From Azolla caroliniana (taxonomy: Eukaryota > Polypodiophyta): a DNA stretch of 64,000 nucleotides. Below, piece by piece: positions 22,188 through 33,031 of the stretch. How positions within the stretch are numbered: position 1 is the stretch's first letter; each line of letters begins with the position of its first letter. Both the position numbers and the translations under genes were made by a program. The notes under the pieces were generated by a model. The model saw nothing but the letters and a program-made list of their open reading frames with translations. It ran no database searches and had not been told where the DNA came from. The stretch covers positions 14,570,001-14,634,000 of the forward strand of contig JBHGNT010000018.1 in the NCBI GenBank assembly GCA_043228905.1, written 5' to 3'.

Positions 22188-23265
22188 TGTTACCGGCCTA
22201 CAAAGGAGTCTAGAGTGGGAAATGGAGAGCTAATTAAGTAGTAGGAATGTGGTTGTAATTAAGCTATGAGTGTGGACGGACGGACCGGAATCGGTATGCC
22301 GTTCCGTATCCGGACCGATCCCGAACATGTGCGGATGGCACCGTTTTGTAATACAGATCGAAAACCTATTTAAAGGCCCGGATACAATGTAATAGTTAGC
22401 GGTTAATTAATGAAAGCTTAAGCGTTGTTATATCTCTGTGTCAATTGCCGTTCTGTCTTAATTGTTATATCTTACGCGTGTTATGAAGACGATCCTAATA
22501 AGTAACTTAACTAAGTCGGATTAAGCGTTGAAGTCTAATCCGGTTGCCGTAACACCCTTTGGTGAAGTGTCTCACGTAGATGAAAAGAGAGATGATGATA
22601 GAAAAGAGAGAGAAGGAAGATATAGAAATCCAAATCTACAAAGATATATTAATAAGGAGTGATGATCATAGAAACAAGAGAAAGAAGATACATAAACTCA
22701 AGCCTACAAAGATGAATTGATCACTAGAAAAACACACTACATGAATAGGCAAGAAAAACACCACAAGAAAAAAGCTCCTTCTCACCACCTCACCCTTCTT
22801 GCTTTATATGAAATTCTCCTCTAGTAGATAAGTTTCGCTTGCTTTCTTTTCCACGCTTTTTTTAGAGCTTTTCCATCTCCTATTCTTAGCTATGACACAA
22901 CGATCTTCTAATCGTCATATCTCCCTCATCCATGCTCCAAATTTAGAGTTTTAAAAAGCTACGGATAGCTCTCGTCATAAGCTTTCTAACCCATATTTAC
23001 ACGTGATATTTGGATGTCAAACGAGAGAGTTATGAGCATTTGTTTCTGACTGCGTTTTGGTGGTCTGCTTTTTCTCTTTTTAACTTTTCTCCATCTTTAT
23101 TGCTTTTATTTGGACTTATCCACGAGATGTTAGTTCATGTCCTTGTCCTCCAAATGTGAATCCTCCATACCTTATATTCTTTTAGTGTCCAATGGCTTGA
23201 ATTCTAAAAACAATTTCACAGTAGACACCCTGTGTTAGGCCATTGTCCGGCCCGAAGAGTTAACA
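22188..23265 (+). repeat. 3' LTR of element A, split by a solo LTR
   Basis: Parts 22188-22580 and 23226-23265 make up the LTR. It is interrupted by the 640-bp solo LTR and one copy of the duplication GTAGA. Confidence 0.92.
22581..23220 (-). mobile_element. Solo LTR of the element I family
   Basis: 640 bp, TGTGAAATTG...CTTTTCA on the minus strand, flanked by GTAGA (22576-22580 and 23221-23225). Its first half matches the 3' LTR of element I (60749 onward) and its second half matches the 5' LTR of I (to 58632). It arose by LTR-LTR recombination of a full element inserted in A. Confidence 0.93.
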
Positions 23266-23270
23266 CTTAC

Positions 23271-23464
23271 CTCCGGCTATGACCCCATGCACATTAATCC
23301 ACTCCTTAGGTTTAATTGGCCCTCATGTAGTGGGTTGTTTGGGAGGTGTGTGTTGTCCCCTTCTTCGGAAGCAACACCTTTGATTGTCCTTACGGAAATC
23401 AAATCAAGGGGTCATGGTACACGGTGGAAAAACAGAATGTGCATGAGATTTGCTCTGAAATAAG
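23271..23464. other. Short unassigned segment between elements A and H
   Basis: About 190 bp with no recognisable gene or repeat; it separates A's target duplication from the start of the H LTR. Confidence 0.5.
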
Positions 23465-24058
23465 TGTCGTGTAATGAAATGATTGGCGTCACTTAGCCAT
23501 AGGACACGATCTTAATTCAAGAATAAACTTCTAAGCGTGATCCTAAACACAACACAGAATAGACCCAAAACCATATATATTTATAGGAAATTGGTAAATT
23601 CACAGTTTTTTCTGTATTTTCACAGTTTTTTTTGGGGGATGGAATCTGGCTATCATTTGTAATTAACTCAAAAAAAAAACTGTGAAAATACAGAAAAAAC
23701 TGTGAATTTACCAATTTCCTATTCATATTACGAGTGGAGGAACAACGATACACGACTCACAGTTGGGGTTACAACAAAAGTATGATCCGATGCTTATAGT
23801 ATCCTATTCTAGCTAGGGGGGCTTCCTCTCTCCTCTGTTCGCTCCCCCCTTCCTTTCATTTCTCCTTCATGTTTTATAGCTTTTTCCTTTCCCCGCTCGA
23901 CGTGCTTCAGTCTTCCATCGTTTTCAGTTGCACGTATTGCAGTTGCATTCATTCGACTGTATGTTTCTTGCTACTTTCCCGATTATGGTTGCCTTCACTT
24001 ACTTTGCCTACCCGATTTGTTTCACACTTAATATACAAAAGTTGGCCCACGGACAACA
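23465..24058 (-). repeat. LTR of element H
   Basis: About 594 bp; on the minus strand it starts TGTTGTCCG at 24058. It carries a 140-bp foldback element. The adjoining TGGCACGCCCGTGGGAC, read on the plus strand, also looks like a primer site, so a plus-oriented 5' LTR is a possible alternative; the minus-strand ORF next to it favours a 3' LTR. Confidence 0.6.
23583..23722. mobile_element. Foldback palindrome inside the H LTR
   Basis: 140 bp. Arms of about 50 bp, starting ATAGGAAATTGG and ending CCAATTTCCTAT, are nearly perfect inverted copies around a short loop near 23634-23671. No coding capacity. It differs in sequence from the 12301-12445 foldback. Confidence 0.8.
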
Positions 24059-24119
24059 CTTGGCACGCCCGTGGGACAATGCCTTGGCACGTCGAACCCA
24101 CAAAAAAATGAACAAAATA

Positions 24120-26466
24120 AAAAGAGTCGTAAAATGGCTATGGTATGCTTAGTCTTCAGTCAAAATGTCGAGGATGCCTTCAGAGGTTGGGTGCATGGTT
24201 GTTCACTCTGTCGTAGCTGCCATGATAGCCAGTTCCGGCTCGTTCTCTGGGGTTTGCTCAGCCGAAACATCGGGCTTGTGCTTGGTATTTGCCCTTGTTG
24301 CTGGTGGGGTGGGGGCTTCCTCTTCATGGTCTGGTTGCAATGCCGTTTCTGTGAAGGCCCGTTCGGTTTCAAGCGTAAGCAGCAATTGGTCGCCATTGAA
24401 TTCCTCAAGGAGGCTTTCGATTGCCGTGGTGTGCGTTTTTGCCAAGGCTTGGAAGTCCTCGGTGAGGTCTTCTCAAACCATTTGTATGCTATTTTCGTCC
24501 ATTTGATAGAACCCGCGACATTCTTTCTTCCGGTTTTCGGCGTTAGCCCATAAAACTTGGAGTTCGGCTGCTTGAGCCGACCATTCCTTCCAACCGTTGG
24601 CGAGAGTTTCTTTGACTATCCGGTTGAGCTTCTGTTGTTGTTTTGACCACCAAGGCATGGATTCGTTCCTCACGCATGTCATATTTGGATTAGGGGGTGA
24701 TCGTTTCTCTTTTAGCTTCTTCTGCCTCCTGCTGTAGTTTTGACTTTGATGATCTCGCACGACGTTTTGAGAGCGGTGATCCTTGCCTCTGTCTCGTCTG
24801 TTAATTGGTGGAACCGGCGGAGGAGACGATCCGTGCTATCGGCTGATTCCTTCAAATACTGCTCACGTTGCCTTTTGAGTTCCAACACTGAGTTCATTTG
24901 ATGTTCGTGAAGGGAGTTTGCCAGTTGGCATTGCTCCTGCACGATTTGGTCCAATTTTTGCAGGAACTAACTGGAACACACTTGTAATTCCACAATCTCC
25001 TTCTTGAGAGAGGTGACTTGTGTGGCAACGAGTCCGGTATAGACTTAAGAGATGATGTGGTGTGTTGTTTTCGGCCTCCTGGAGCTGGGCTGTCCGATCG
25101 TGGAGTAGTTTCTGTAGTTCGGCTTCCCTCTTTGCGGTTTGCTCCTTTATCTCCTCAGCCTCCCCTCTGGCCTGCTCATATCGTTCATTGGCCTTGTCCG
25201 CAACTGCCTTGTGCAAGGTGATGTCTTCTTCATAGTTGCGAATGGCCGTGCTGATATCTTCCTCGGTGTGAGTGGATACCGTCATTTGTTCGCGAGAGCT
25301 AGTTGGGTCAGTTTGAGTGGTTATATCGACCAACTTGATGCCACTTGGTAGTTCCGTTTGGGTCGATGCATCATGTGGGTTGGAAGTGGGAGGGGGCAGA
25401 GTGAGCACGACAATTTGACCCATTGCTCCGAGTTGTTGCTCGAGTTCGGTCCTCTAGGTCTCGGATGCCTGCCACAAGTCTGTGGCGGTCTTTGCTTGCT
25501 GCCACGCTAATTAACTGTTGGCGACCATGTCTTTTGCCGCGTGCATTGTTTTGTCCAGTTCACGATATGTTTCCACGAGTGCTGTGTTAAGCTCTGGGAG
25601 CTCAATGTGGGTGAGTCGTTTCTTCATGGCCCGTTTATGCCCCCACCTACTGTAATTTCGGCTCATCATCCGAAGCAGGCTCATTATCCAATTCCGTTTC
25701 GATTACTTGTTGCTTGGTGTGTTCTTGGGCCATGTGGCCGCGACAACGACTTGGAGACGAGCCAAGAAGTTGATGAGCTCGTAAGCCGTGCCGTGTTGTA
25801 AAATGGCACTGAGCTCGTATGGCTCCTCGGGAAGATCCTTGAAGGTTAGTACTTCATTTTCCAAGAATCATGATTGCTAGCTCTGTTCAATTGGTCTATT
25901 GAGGGCCAATGTGGTGTCCGGAACTACCGCGACGGATTTGTTTGGGACAACGACCAACTACATATCTTTAGCCGTGGATTCCGTTGTTGTCTGGTCGTCA
26001 CTGCGGCGGTCGATTTGGCGGCGTTTTGCGGTTGGGCTCTTTGGAGAGGCACGTTCCTTGCGACTTCTCTTCGTTTGGAGTCCTGTTGAGCGGGAAGTCT
26101 CTGGAGAAGGTTTGCAACTTTCGGTCTGTTTGGCCGGGCTTGGGCTAGGGGTAGTGCGTGGCGAAGTGACATTGGGCGCAGGGTGATGGGCTTGTCGTGG
26201 CCGCGGATCGTGATGTTATCGATATTTTCCATGGTTGTCTCGGCTTGTGTTGGAGTAGGGGTTGGGGTTGGTGTATCGTCATTCCATTCTTCTTGTGGCA
26301 ACTGCACGGTTTGTTGTCGCTTGGCCTGAGTGGGGGGAGCAGGAAGCGCCAATGTTTGGCATTATGGCGTCGATGTTTGGGGAGGGTAAAGCACATCTAT
26401 GTACTGTGCCAATACCGGAAGGAAACGCTTACCTGATTGGAAGGAGGCTAACGCGACACAAATTCC
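24120..26466 (-). pseudogene. Coiled-coil ORF of element H, decayed
   Basis: Reading down from 26466: a segment with GKRFLPVLAQYIDVLYPP (matching G near 50700), a Thr/Pro/Gln-rich stretch, coiled-coil pieces in frames 25423-24863, 24954-24712 and 24760-24473, then the conserved motif WSAQAAELQVLWANAENRKK (about 24590-24530) followed by EDLTEDFQALAKTHTTAIES. Several stops and frameshifts separate them. The N-terminal portion lies at 47819-47986, beyond the F insertion. Same family as the intact ORF of element A. Confidence 0.75.
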
Positions 26467-26467
26467 T

Positions 26468-26520
26468 TGTTGAGAAATCATTGCGGAATATAAATCACAA
26501 TGAAGGAACTACGCGCTGAA
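26468..26520 (-). repeat. Last 53 bp of the 3' LTR of Copia F
   Basis: Matches the end of F's 5' LTR (47084-47136) with two differences. It is flanked on the left by ATTCC (26462-26466), also found at 47819-47823 beyond F's other LTR. Its right end is the deletion junction with element B. Confidence 0.85.
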
Positions 26521-28943
26521 TTCTTGGAGAAGAAGAGTCCATCTTGCTAACTTGCCAGTTAACTCTTGTTTCGAGACCAAATAAAGGAGAGTCGAATGAT
26601 CAACATGAAATGTAAACTTTTTCCCCAAAAGATAGTGTCAGAATTTATTGACACTATAGATCATTCCTAAAACTTCCCTCTTAGTGGTAGAGTAATTTCT
26701 TTCTGCTGTTGAAAGTTCCGACTCGCATAGTAAACTGGCCTGTACCAATTCGGTTCGGTTAATTGCATTAATACACTTCCGATTGCGATGCCCGATGTGT
26801 CGACAAAAACATGGAATGGCTTATTCTAATCAGGTGGTTGAACGACTGGAACTTTGGACAACATTTTTGTTAGGCAATCATAGGCATCCTGTTCGACACT
26901 TGTCCACTGAAAAGGAACTTTGTGTACTGCTGTATGTAAGGGAATGGCGATATCTGCAAGATATCTTATCATTCGGCTGTGCCACTGAATCTGCCCCAAA
27001 AACCGACTGAGGGCTTTAGAATTTGTGGGTGCCGGTGCTTTGAGTATGGCTTTAACCTTGTCGGAGTCCACTGCAATTCCTTCCTAACTGACAATATGGC
27101 CTAATAATGTGCCACTAGTGACCCCGAATGCACATTTTACCAGATTTAAACTAAGTCGTCCTTCCCGACATTTCTCCAAACATGGTCATAAATGCTCAAA
27201 ATGTTCGGTTTTCCGACTATAAACAACAAAATCATCCAAAAATACTTGCATAAAGGCAGGAATGTAATTCCCAAATATTTCCTGTATGACTCTTTGAAAT
27301 GTTGCCGAAGCAGTCTTCAAGCCAAACATCATTACTATTGCAACAAGCACTCCCCATTCTGTAACAAAAGCTGTCTTTTCTTGATCTTCCAGATTCATCC
27401 GAACCTGATTATAACCACTAAAACCATCTAGGAAACTATATACTTCATGGTCAGCTACCGCATCTAATATACTATCCGTAAATGGTAATGGAAACGCGTC
27501 CGTAATGGTAGCTGCATTTAATTTCCGGTAATTGACACATACCCGAATTTTTCCATTCTTTTTCGGAACCACAACTATTGGACTTAACCATGTCGATTTT
27601 TTCACCGGATGAATAAACCCTACTTTCAAAAGCTTATCTATTTCTTCTTTAACATTAATAGCATAATTAGGATTTAATCGGTACTTGCGTTGTTGAACCG
27701 GCTTTGCATCCTTATGAAGGTTGATTTGATGTTGACATAAAGTTGGATCTAGCCCCTTCATATCTTCAAAAGACTAGGCAAAGACATCCTTATATTGCTT
27801 TAATAATGTGGTTAACCTTTGTTTGTCCGCTTCAATCATTTCCTTAGCAATGAGTACTGTTTTCAACTCATTGTCCCCATTTCCTTCTGCCAAATTTATT
27901 TCCTCCAATGCTGAAGCTTTAACTCGTTGGGACACTTTCATCTCTCTATCGGTAGCTTCTTGCTGGAGTCGTATTTCCTTCATTGCTTGCTCATCTATTG
28001 AAAATTCCTCCTGGGAATCCACATAAGGTGTCAAGGCTTGTAAAATATCGACTTCGAATAAAGGAATGAATTTTGGATTATCATCAAAATACTGATTTTC
28101 TTCGACCTCGTCTAATCCCTCCATCATATTGACGGACTCAACATATACAAGCAAACATTGTTTGCTTGTCACCACCTTGTTCTGTGTCGAAACCCAAATT
28201 TTCGTTTTGCCTTTCCTAAATGTTAATTGATTCTGATTCCAATTCTGCTTGATGTTAACAATTTTTAACCACGGATGTCCTAATAACAAAGGATATGTAC
28301 CAGGAGCTTCCAAATGAAGCATAACTGTTGATATCAGAAAACTATGACCACCCAATACTACCTCTAATTGGCGGAGTAACCCAATTGGTCGTACCGTAGT
28401 GGTATCCGCCATTCTAAGCCAAAATGGGCAAGCTTCCCATTTAGTAATTCCTAACCTATCACAGGTGGTTTTATTAATGACATTAACTCCCGAGTCACCA
28501 TCGATAATCGTATTTTCGATTTCCTGACCCTGAATTATTACCTTAACTGATGGATTTTGCTCATCCATGATTGAAGGATTGTTGCTCGGCTGACTATAAT
28601 TTACCGATACTTGTTCTAACCCCTTTTGGGCAAACAATGTCACTACTTTTTCGGTAAATCTAGGGACCAACTTAAGTAATCCGGTCAATGGTAATGACAC
28701 TTGGCAATCTGCCAAGAGCTTCCAAGCTTCCTCTTGTTCTTGTACAAGAATCACTTCTGGTAATTCGTTAGCTTGATTAACTTCATTGTCTTGGAGCATC
28801 CGGTTTACATTATTTCTGTTTGCTTCCTCTACCCATTCCTTGGCTACTTTCTGGACTGCTTCCTGAATCTCCCACTCAGATTGTTTACTTTTGCTCCTAG
28901 TGGTTACTTGTTGTATCTTCGGTATAACCATGTTAACCGCCAA
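26521..28943 (-). pseudogene. Ty3 protease-RT-RNase H pseudogene of element B
   Basis: 28943-27774 is a 389-residue frame with linker, retropepsin active site TIIDGDSGVNVINK and LLLGHPWLK. A TAG at about 27775 replaces the Trp codon of A's DVFAWSYEDM. RT follows (27761-27186): KVGFIHPVKKSTWLSPIVVV, PLPFTDSILDAV and the catalytic FLDDF. Stops and a frameshift precede the thumb/RNase H part (27071-26826, VDSDKVKAILKAPAPTNSKA) and the RNase H end (LTGKLARWTLLLQEF) at 26521. The CCHC knuckle upstream (28960-28990) reads CYICRQTSHYAN then a stop. Non-chromovirus Ty3, perhaps near Athila/Tat; not certain. Confidence 0.88.
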
Positions 28944-29069
28944 TCCTTTCCCTTTAGCAAGACACTAATTAGCATAATGACTAGTTTGACGACAAATATA
29001 ACAAGTAGGAACAAATGTTCCACTGCCCTCGCCTAGCTCAAACTGACTAGTCCCATCATTTTGCATAAA

Positions 29070-29074
29070 CTGTT
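29070..29074. repeat. Target duplication CTGTT, left side of Copia C
   Basis: CTGTT precedes C's 3' LTR and recurs at 41457-41461. Confidence 0.9.
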
Positions 29075-29695
29075 TGACAGGAACACACACTCCGGATGAA
29101 CAACGCTTGGCCACAACCGAGCCTAGGATAAAACACAGAAAACGGGTAATGAACACATGACACAGTGAAGAGAAGAGTACACAGGATGTTAACATGGAAA
29201 ACCCAAACTAGGGAAAACCACGGCAACCCACAGACTGCAAACTATCACTATATCAGAATGTACAATAGTAAAGCACCGAAGCAACGACCTCGAGCTTGCT
29301 ATCTTCACCACATGCGGCGGTTACAACAGAGGCAACGACCTCTTCCTCTCTCTCACTCTCTTTGTACACAGTTACGCGCTCTAATCTTTCACCAACAAGA
29401 ATGACAACCACAGTACTAAGTTTGCCCTAAGTCATATTTATACTAATATGACTTTTCGGCTATTTACAAATATAGCCCCGATGGATTCTCAGAAACATAT
29501 TTACGAATATGTCCCTTCATCCGGTGAGCACTCCTCACCGGGCCTGCATCATCCGGCGCTTGCCGGGCACACGTCATCCGGTTCTCACCGGGTCTTCCAT
29601 TGCCGGGTACTCCACATCCGGTTCCGGCCTCGGCCGAGTTTGCTCATCATCACTGTTCTTTTCACTTCCCATCTAGAGGGACCTGTTTCCTAACA
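29075..29695 (-). repeat. 3' LTR of Copia C
   Basis: 621 bp, TGTTAGGAAACAGG...TTCCTGTCA on the minus strand. Confidence 0.93.
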
Positions 29696-29708
29696 AACTC
29701 CCCCTTCA
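29696..29708 (-). other. Polypurine tract of Copia C
   Basis: Minus strand GTGAAGGGGGAGTT immediately before the 3' LTR. Confidence 0.85.
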
Positions 29709-29749
29709 CTCTGGCATGGGATGTCTTACTAGTCCGATCCGATTCCGAC

Positions 29750-32337
29750 ATGCATCCAACTTGTTAGGTATCAGTACTTTGGTCAGCATATCTGACCCGT
29801 TCTCGGCCATGTGGATCTTCATCAGCGCGAACTCTCGATCTTCTACTCGCTCCCGGATCTAGTGATACCTACACTGGATGTGCTTTGTCCTGGAGTGGTA
29901 CGCTGCGTTCTTAGCAAGGTGGATGACACTTTAATTGTCGCAATAGAGCCGATATTCATATTGCCGGATATCGAGCTCTTCGATGAATTCCTTCATCCAT
30001 AGTATTTCCTTGCCGGCTTCCACAGCCGCCATGTACTCCGCTTCCGTGGTTGACAATGCAACCGTCTTCTACAGCCTCGACTACCATGAAACAGCTCCCC
30101 CTGCATATGTCATTACATACCCGGATGTAGACCGGCTGGTATCCACATCAGCCGACATGTCCAAATCAGTAAAACCGTCAAGTTGAGGTTTACCGGGGCC
30201 AAATCGGAGACACATGTTCGAAGTGCCCTTCAAGTACCGGAGTATCCATTTGACCGCGTTCCAGTGCTCCTTGCCAGGATTGCTCATAAACTAGCTCACC
30301 ACTCCGATTGCGTATCCTATATCCGGTCGGGTACACACCATTGCGTACATTAAGCTCCCGATGGCAGAGGCATATGGAACCTTCATCATATCAGCCTTCT
30401 CTACTTTTGTTTTTAGGCTTTGCTTACCGGATAATCTACAGTTTGCCGGGAGTGTCGATCCGACCGGTTTCGCTTCTAACATGTTGAACCGCTGAAGCAC
30501 CTTTGTCACATACTTCTCTTGTGACAACCACATTTGCTTCATTGACCGGTTCCGGATGATATGCATCCCCAACATCTATCTTGCTGGACCCAAGTCTTTC
30601 ATTGCGAAAGTTCGGTTGAGAGCCTTCTTCAGCATCCGTATTCTGGCTTGGTCCCGTCTGACGATCAACATGTCATCCACGTACAGAAGGAGTATCAGGA
30701 AGTCGCCTCCTTCGAACTTCTTCACAAACACGTAGTGATCGACCTTCGTCTTGTGGTACCCTTGATCGGTCATGAAGGAGTCAAACTTCCGGTACCATTG
30801 TCGGGGAGCCTGCTTCAATCCGTACATGCTCTTCTTCAACTGGCATACCAGGTGCTCCTTCCCTTTCTCCACGAATCCTTCCGGTTGCTGCATGTAGATC
30901 TCCTCTTTGAGGTCACCATGAAGGAATGCCGTCTTCACGTCTAACTGCTCTACCTCGAGGTCCATGCTTGCCGCTATACTCTGCACTGTCCGGATGGAGG
31001 TCATCTTTACTACCGGGGCAAATATCTCGTCGAAGTCCACGCCCTTCTTCTGCTGGAACCCCTTCACCACAATCTTGGCTTTGTATCTCGGGGGTTTGCT
31101 GGCATCTCCTGGTTTCAACTTGTACACCCACTTGTTTCGGAGTGCCCGCTTTCCTTTCAGCAACTCCACCAATTCATACGTATGGTTCTCATGCAGGGAA
31201 TCCATCTCATCTTGCATGGCACTTAACCATTTGCGGCTGTGGGTGTCATCCTTCGCTTCTTCGAAGCTTTCTCGCTCCCCCCCATCGGTTAGCAGCACAT
31301 GCTCTACATCTGGAAATCTTCGGGGGACCCTTCTCTCTCTGGAGGATATCTCCGTCTTTGGGCTTCGGTAACCGGCTCCTCCATTTTCTCTTCATCCGAA
31401 TCCGATTCGGGCTCTTGGCTGGTTCCGGTTTCAGCTTCCTCTGCTTCTTCTTCAGCATGTCTTGTCTCCTCACCATCACCGGCCAGTTCATCGAGTGCTA
31501 ACCGGTCTCTTGTCGGTTTGGTCTGCTCATCATAGAATCGATCCTTACCCGTTGACTTGGAGTTCATTATCTTCTTCTCCGACTCCCAGTCGGTGAGCGT
31601 CTTGTCGTTCATGAAGATAATATCTCGACTCCGGAATACCTTTTTATCAACTGGATCCCACACTCGGTAGCCGAACTCATCATCGCCGTATCCGACGAAT
31701 ATGCATGGCCGGGTCTTTGGATCCAACTTTCCTCTCTGGTCCTTAGCAACATGCACGTACGCGAGACACTCGAACACCTTCAGATGCCGGTAGGACACTT
31801 CCTTACCGGTCCATACTCTCTGCGGCGTGTCTCCGTCCAAGGGTACTGAGGGTGATCTGTTTATCACATATGTCGCCGTCGATAGTGCCTCAGCCCAAAA
31901 CTTCTTGGGTAATTTTGCATGCGCAAGCATACTCCGGACCCTCTCCATTATGGTCTGGTTCATCCTCTCGGCCAACCCGTTTAGTTCCGGCGTCTTCGGC
32001 ATGGTAAATTCGAGCCAGATTCCCTTCGAGCGGCAATACTCCTCGAACTACCCCCTGTATTCTCATCCGTTATCTGCTCGAACCGCCTTCAGCTTCCGGC
32101 CGGTTTCTCTTTCCACTCTCGCGTGGAGCTCTTTGAAGACGAATAGCACCTGATCCTTCGTCTTCAACGGTGTAGCCCACAACCTCCTGTTGTGGTCATC
32201 TATGAACGTCACGAAGTACTGCGATCCTGCATGTGACTTCGTGTCCATTTGACACACATGAGTATGCACCAACTCTAGTGGTGCATTACATCTCATCGGT
32301 GGCCTCGATCGGAAGAAGGTCCGGTTTTGTTTACCGG
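29750..32337 (-). pseudogene. Copia integrase-RT-RNase H pseudogene of element C
   Basis: From the D insertion point downward: integrase core (ELVHTHVCQMDTKSHAGSQY, FVTFIDDHNRR, RADNG, then GLAERMNQTIMERVRSM), the C-terminal GKEVSYRHLKVFECLAYVHV region, an acidic linker, RT (AKIVVKGFQQKKGVDFDEIF, catalytic LLLYVDDMLIV) and RNase H (TRPDIGYAIGV, STSGYVMTYAGG). Stops include TAG at 30069-30071 and 30081-30083, where element F has CAG. Stops and frameshifts also break the integrase near 32050. The frame joins the GAG-pre-integrase piece beyond D at 39374. Confidence 0.92.
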
Positions 32338-32986
32338 TGTCGTGAAGAAAACCGTCCCTTAGCGCAATCGGTGCATAGCGCGCGTGAACCGGCTCTTCAC
32401 ACGTGCGCGCCCCTTAATGTATATAATAGAGAATTAAGTACAAAGACATATCCTAGGTAGTTAGATTCGGTAGGTAGGAAGTTAAGGAGGGAAACGGCTT
32501 CCTTCTTGAAGCTATAAGAGAGAGGGAGATGCGGGGGAAAAGGGATCGCACATTGAGGAGGACGAAGTGCTGTCGGATCGTAACCGAACACTTCTCCTCT
32601 GTTTGTTCTCTATTGCTCTTCTCTGTAGGTTTTCGGGAGGCTCGCGCTGCTTCGAGGAACGCCCGTGTGCTTCCGGCAGCACCTCCATCCTATCCCCTTT
32701 CGTGCGCAGACGAGCAGGCATCGACATCTGTTCGCTGGCCTATTCGGTTGTAACCGCTCGCGTGCTCTGTTGTTTTGTGTCATTTGTTAATATACAAACA
32801 TTCGTGTCTCTCTGTCTCTGTGTCCATTCGTGTTTTCTGCGTTGACGGGCCATGTCCCTGTGTTTCTTCGCTCATACGTAACCGGTCATCTCTCTGTTTC
32901 TCTTTCCCCTCTTATCACCTGCTCTTTGGTTCAAGACCCCGGTGGTCCCGCCTCGTTTCTCCACGCACGCGCATGGTAACGAGACA
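32338..32986 (+). repeat. 5' LTR of element D
   Basis: 649 bp, starts TGTCGTGAAG, ends TAACGAGACA. Confidence 0.93.
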
Positions 32987-32990
32987 TATT

Positions 32991-33006
32991 TGGTGAACCC
33001 GACGTG
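32991..33006 (+). other. Primer binding site of element D
   Basis: TGGTGAACCCGACGTG four bases after the LTR. I do not assign the tRNA. Confidence 0.75.
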
Positions 33007-33031
33007 AAACAAGGCGGCAGAGGAGCAGAAG

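Larger units (their letters stand above)
16594..23265 (+). mobile_element. Ty3 element A, complete but pol-deleted
   Basis: Two LTRs (16594-17026 and 22188-23265) flank the element, with target duplication CTTAC on both sides (16589-16593 and 23266-23270). Removing the solo LTR and its duplication makes the right LTR 433 bp, exactly the left LTR's length; about 12 differences by eye (roughly 3%). Internal order: gag, CCHC and protease, the first residues of RT, then a long coiled-coil ORF. RT core, RNase H and integrase are absent, so it could only have moved with help from a relative such as B or G. Confidence 0.92.
23465..26467 (-). mobile_element. Ty3 element H, 3' part (base layer of the nested stack)
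   Basis: Contains an LTR (23465-24058), the conserved pre-LTR motif and most of a coiled-coil ORF on the minus strand. The ORF is cut at 26466 by Copia F and resumes at 47819-47986, where G interrupts it. The remaining 5' part of H must lie beyond the right edge of the window or is lost. The left LTR end (TGTCGTG after ATAAG) is chosen from the TG terminus only and is not confirmed by a target duplication. Confidence 0.65.

Noticed and set aside
29165-29693. Matching open frames at 29448-29693 and 41195-41542
   Set aside because: They are LTR sequence of Copia C, not genes.
32529-32996. Open frames repeated at 32529-32996 and 38916-39425
   Set aside because: Both lie in the two LTRs of element D, and repeat only because the LTRs do.
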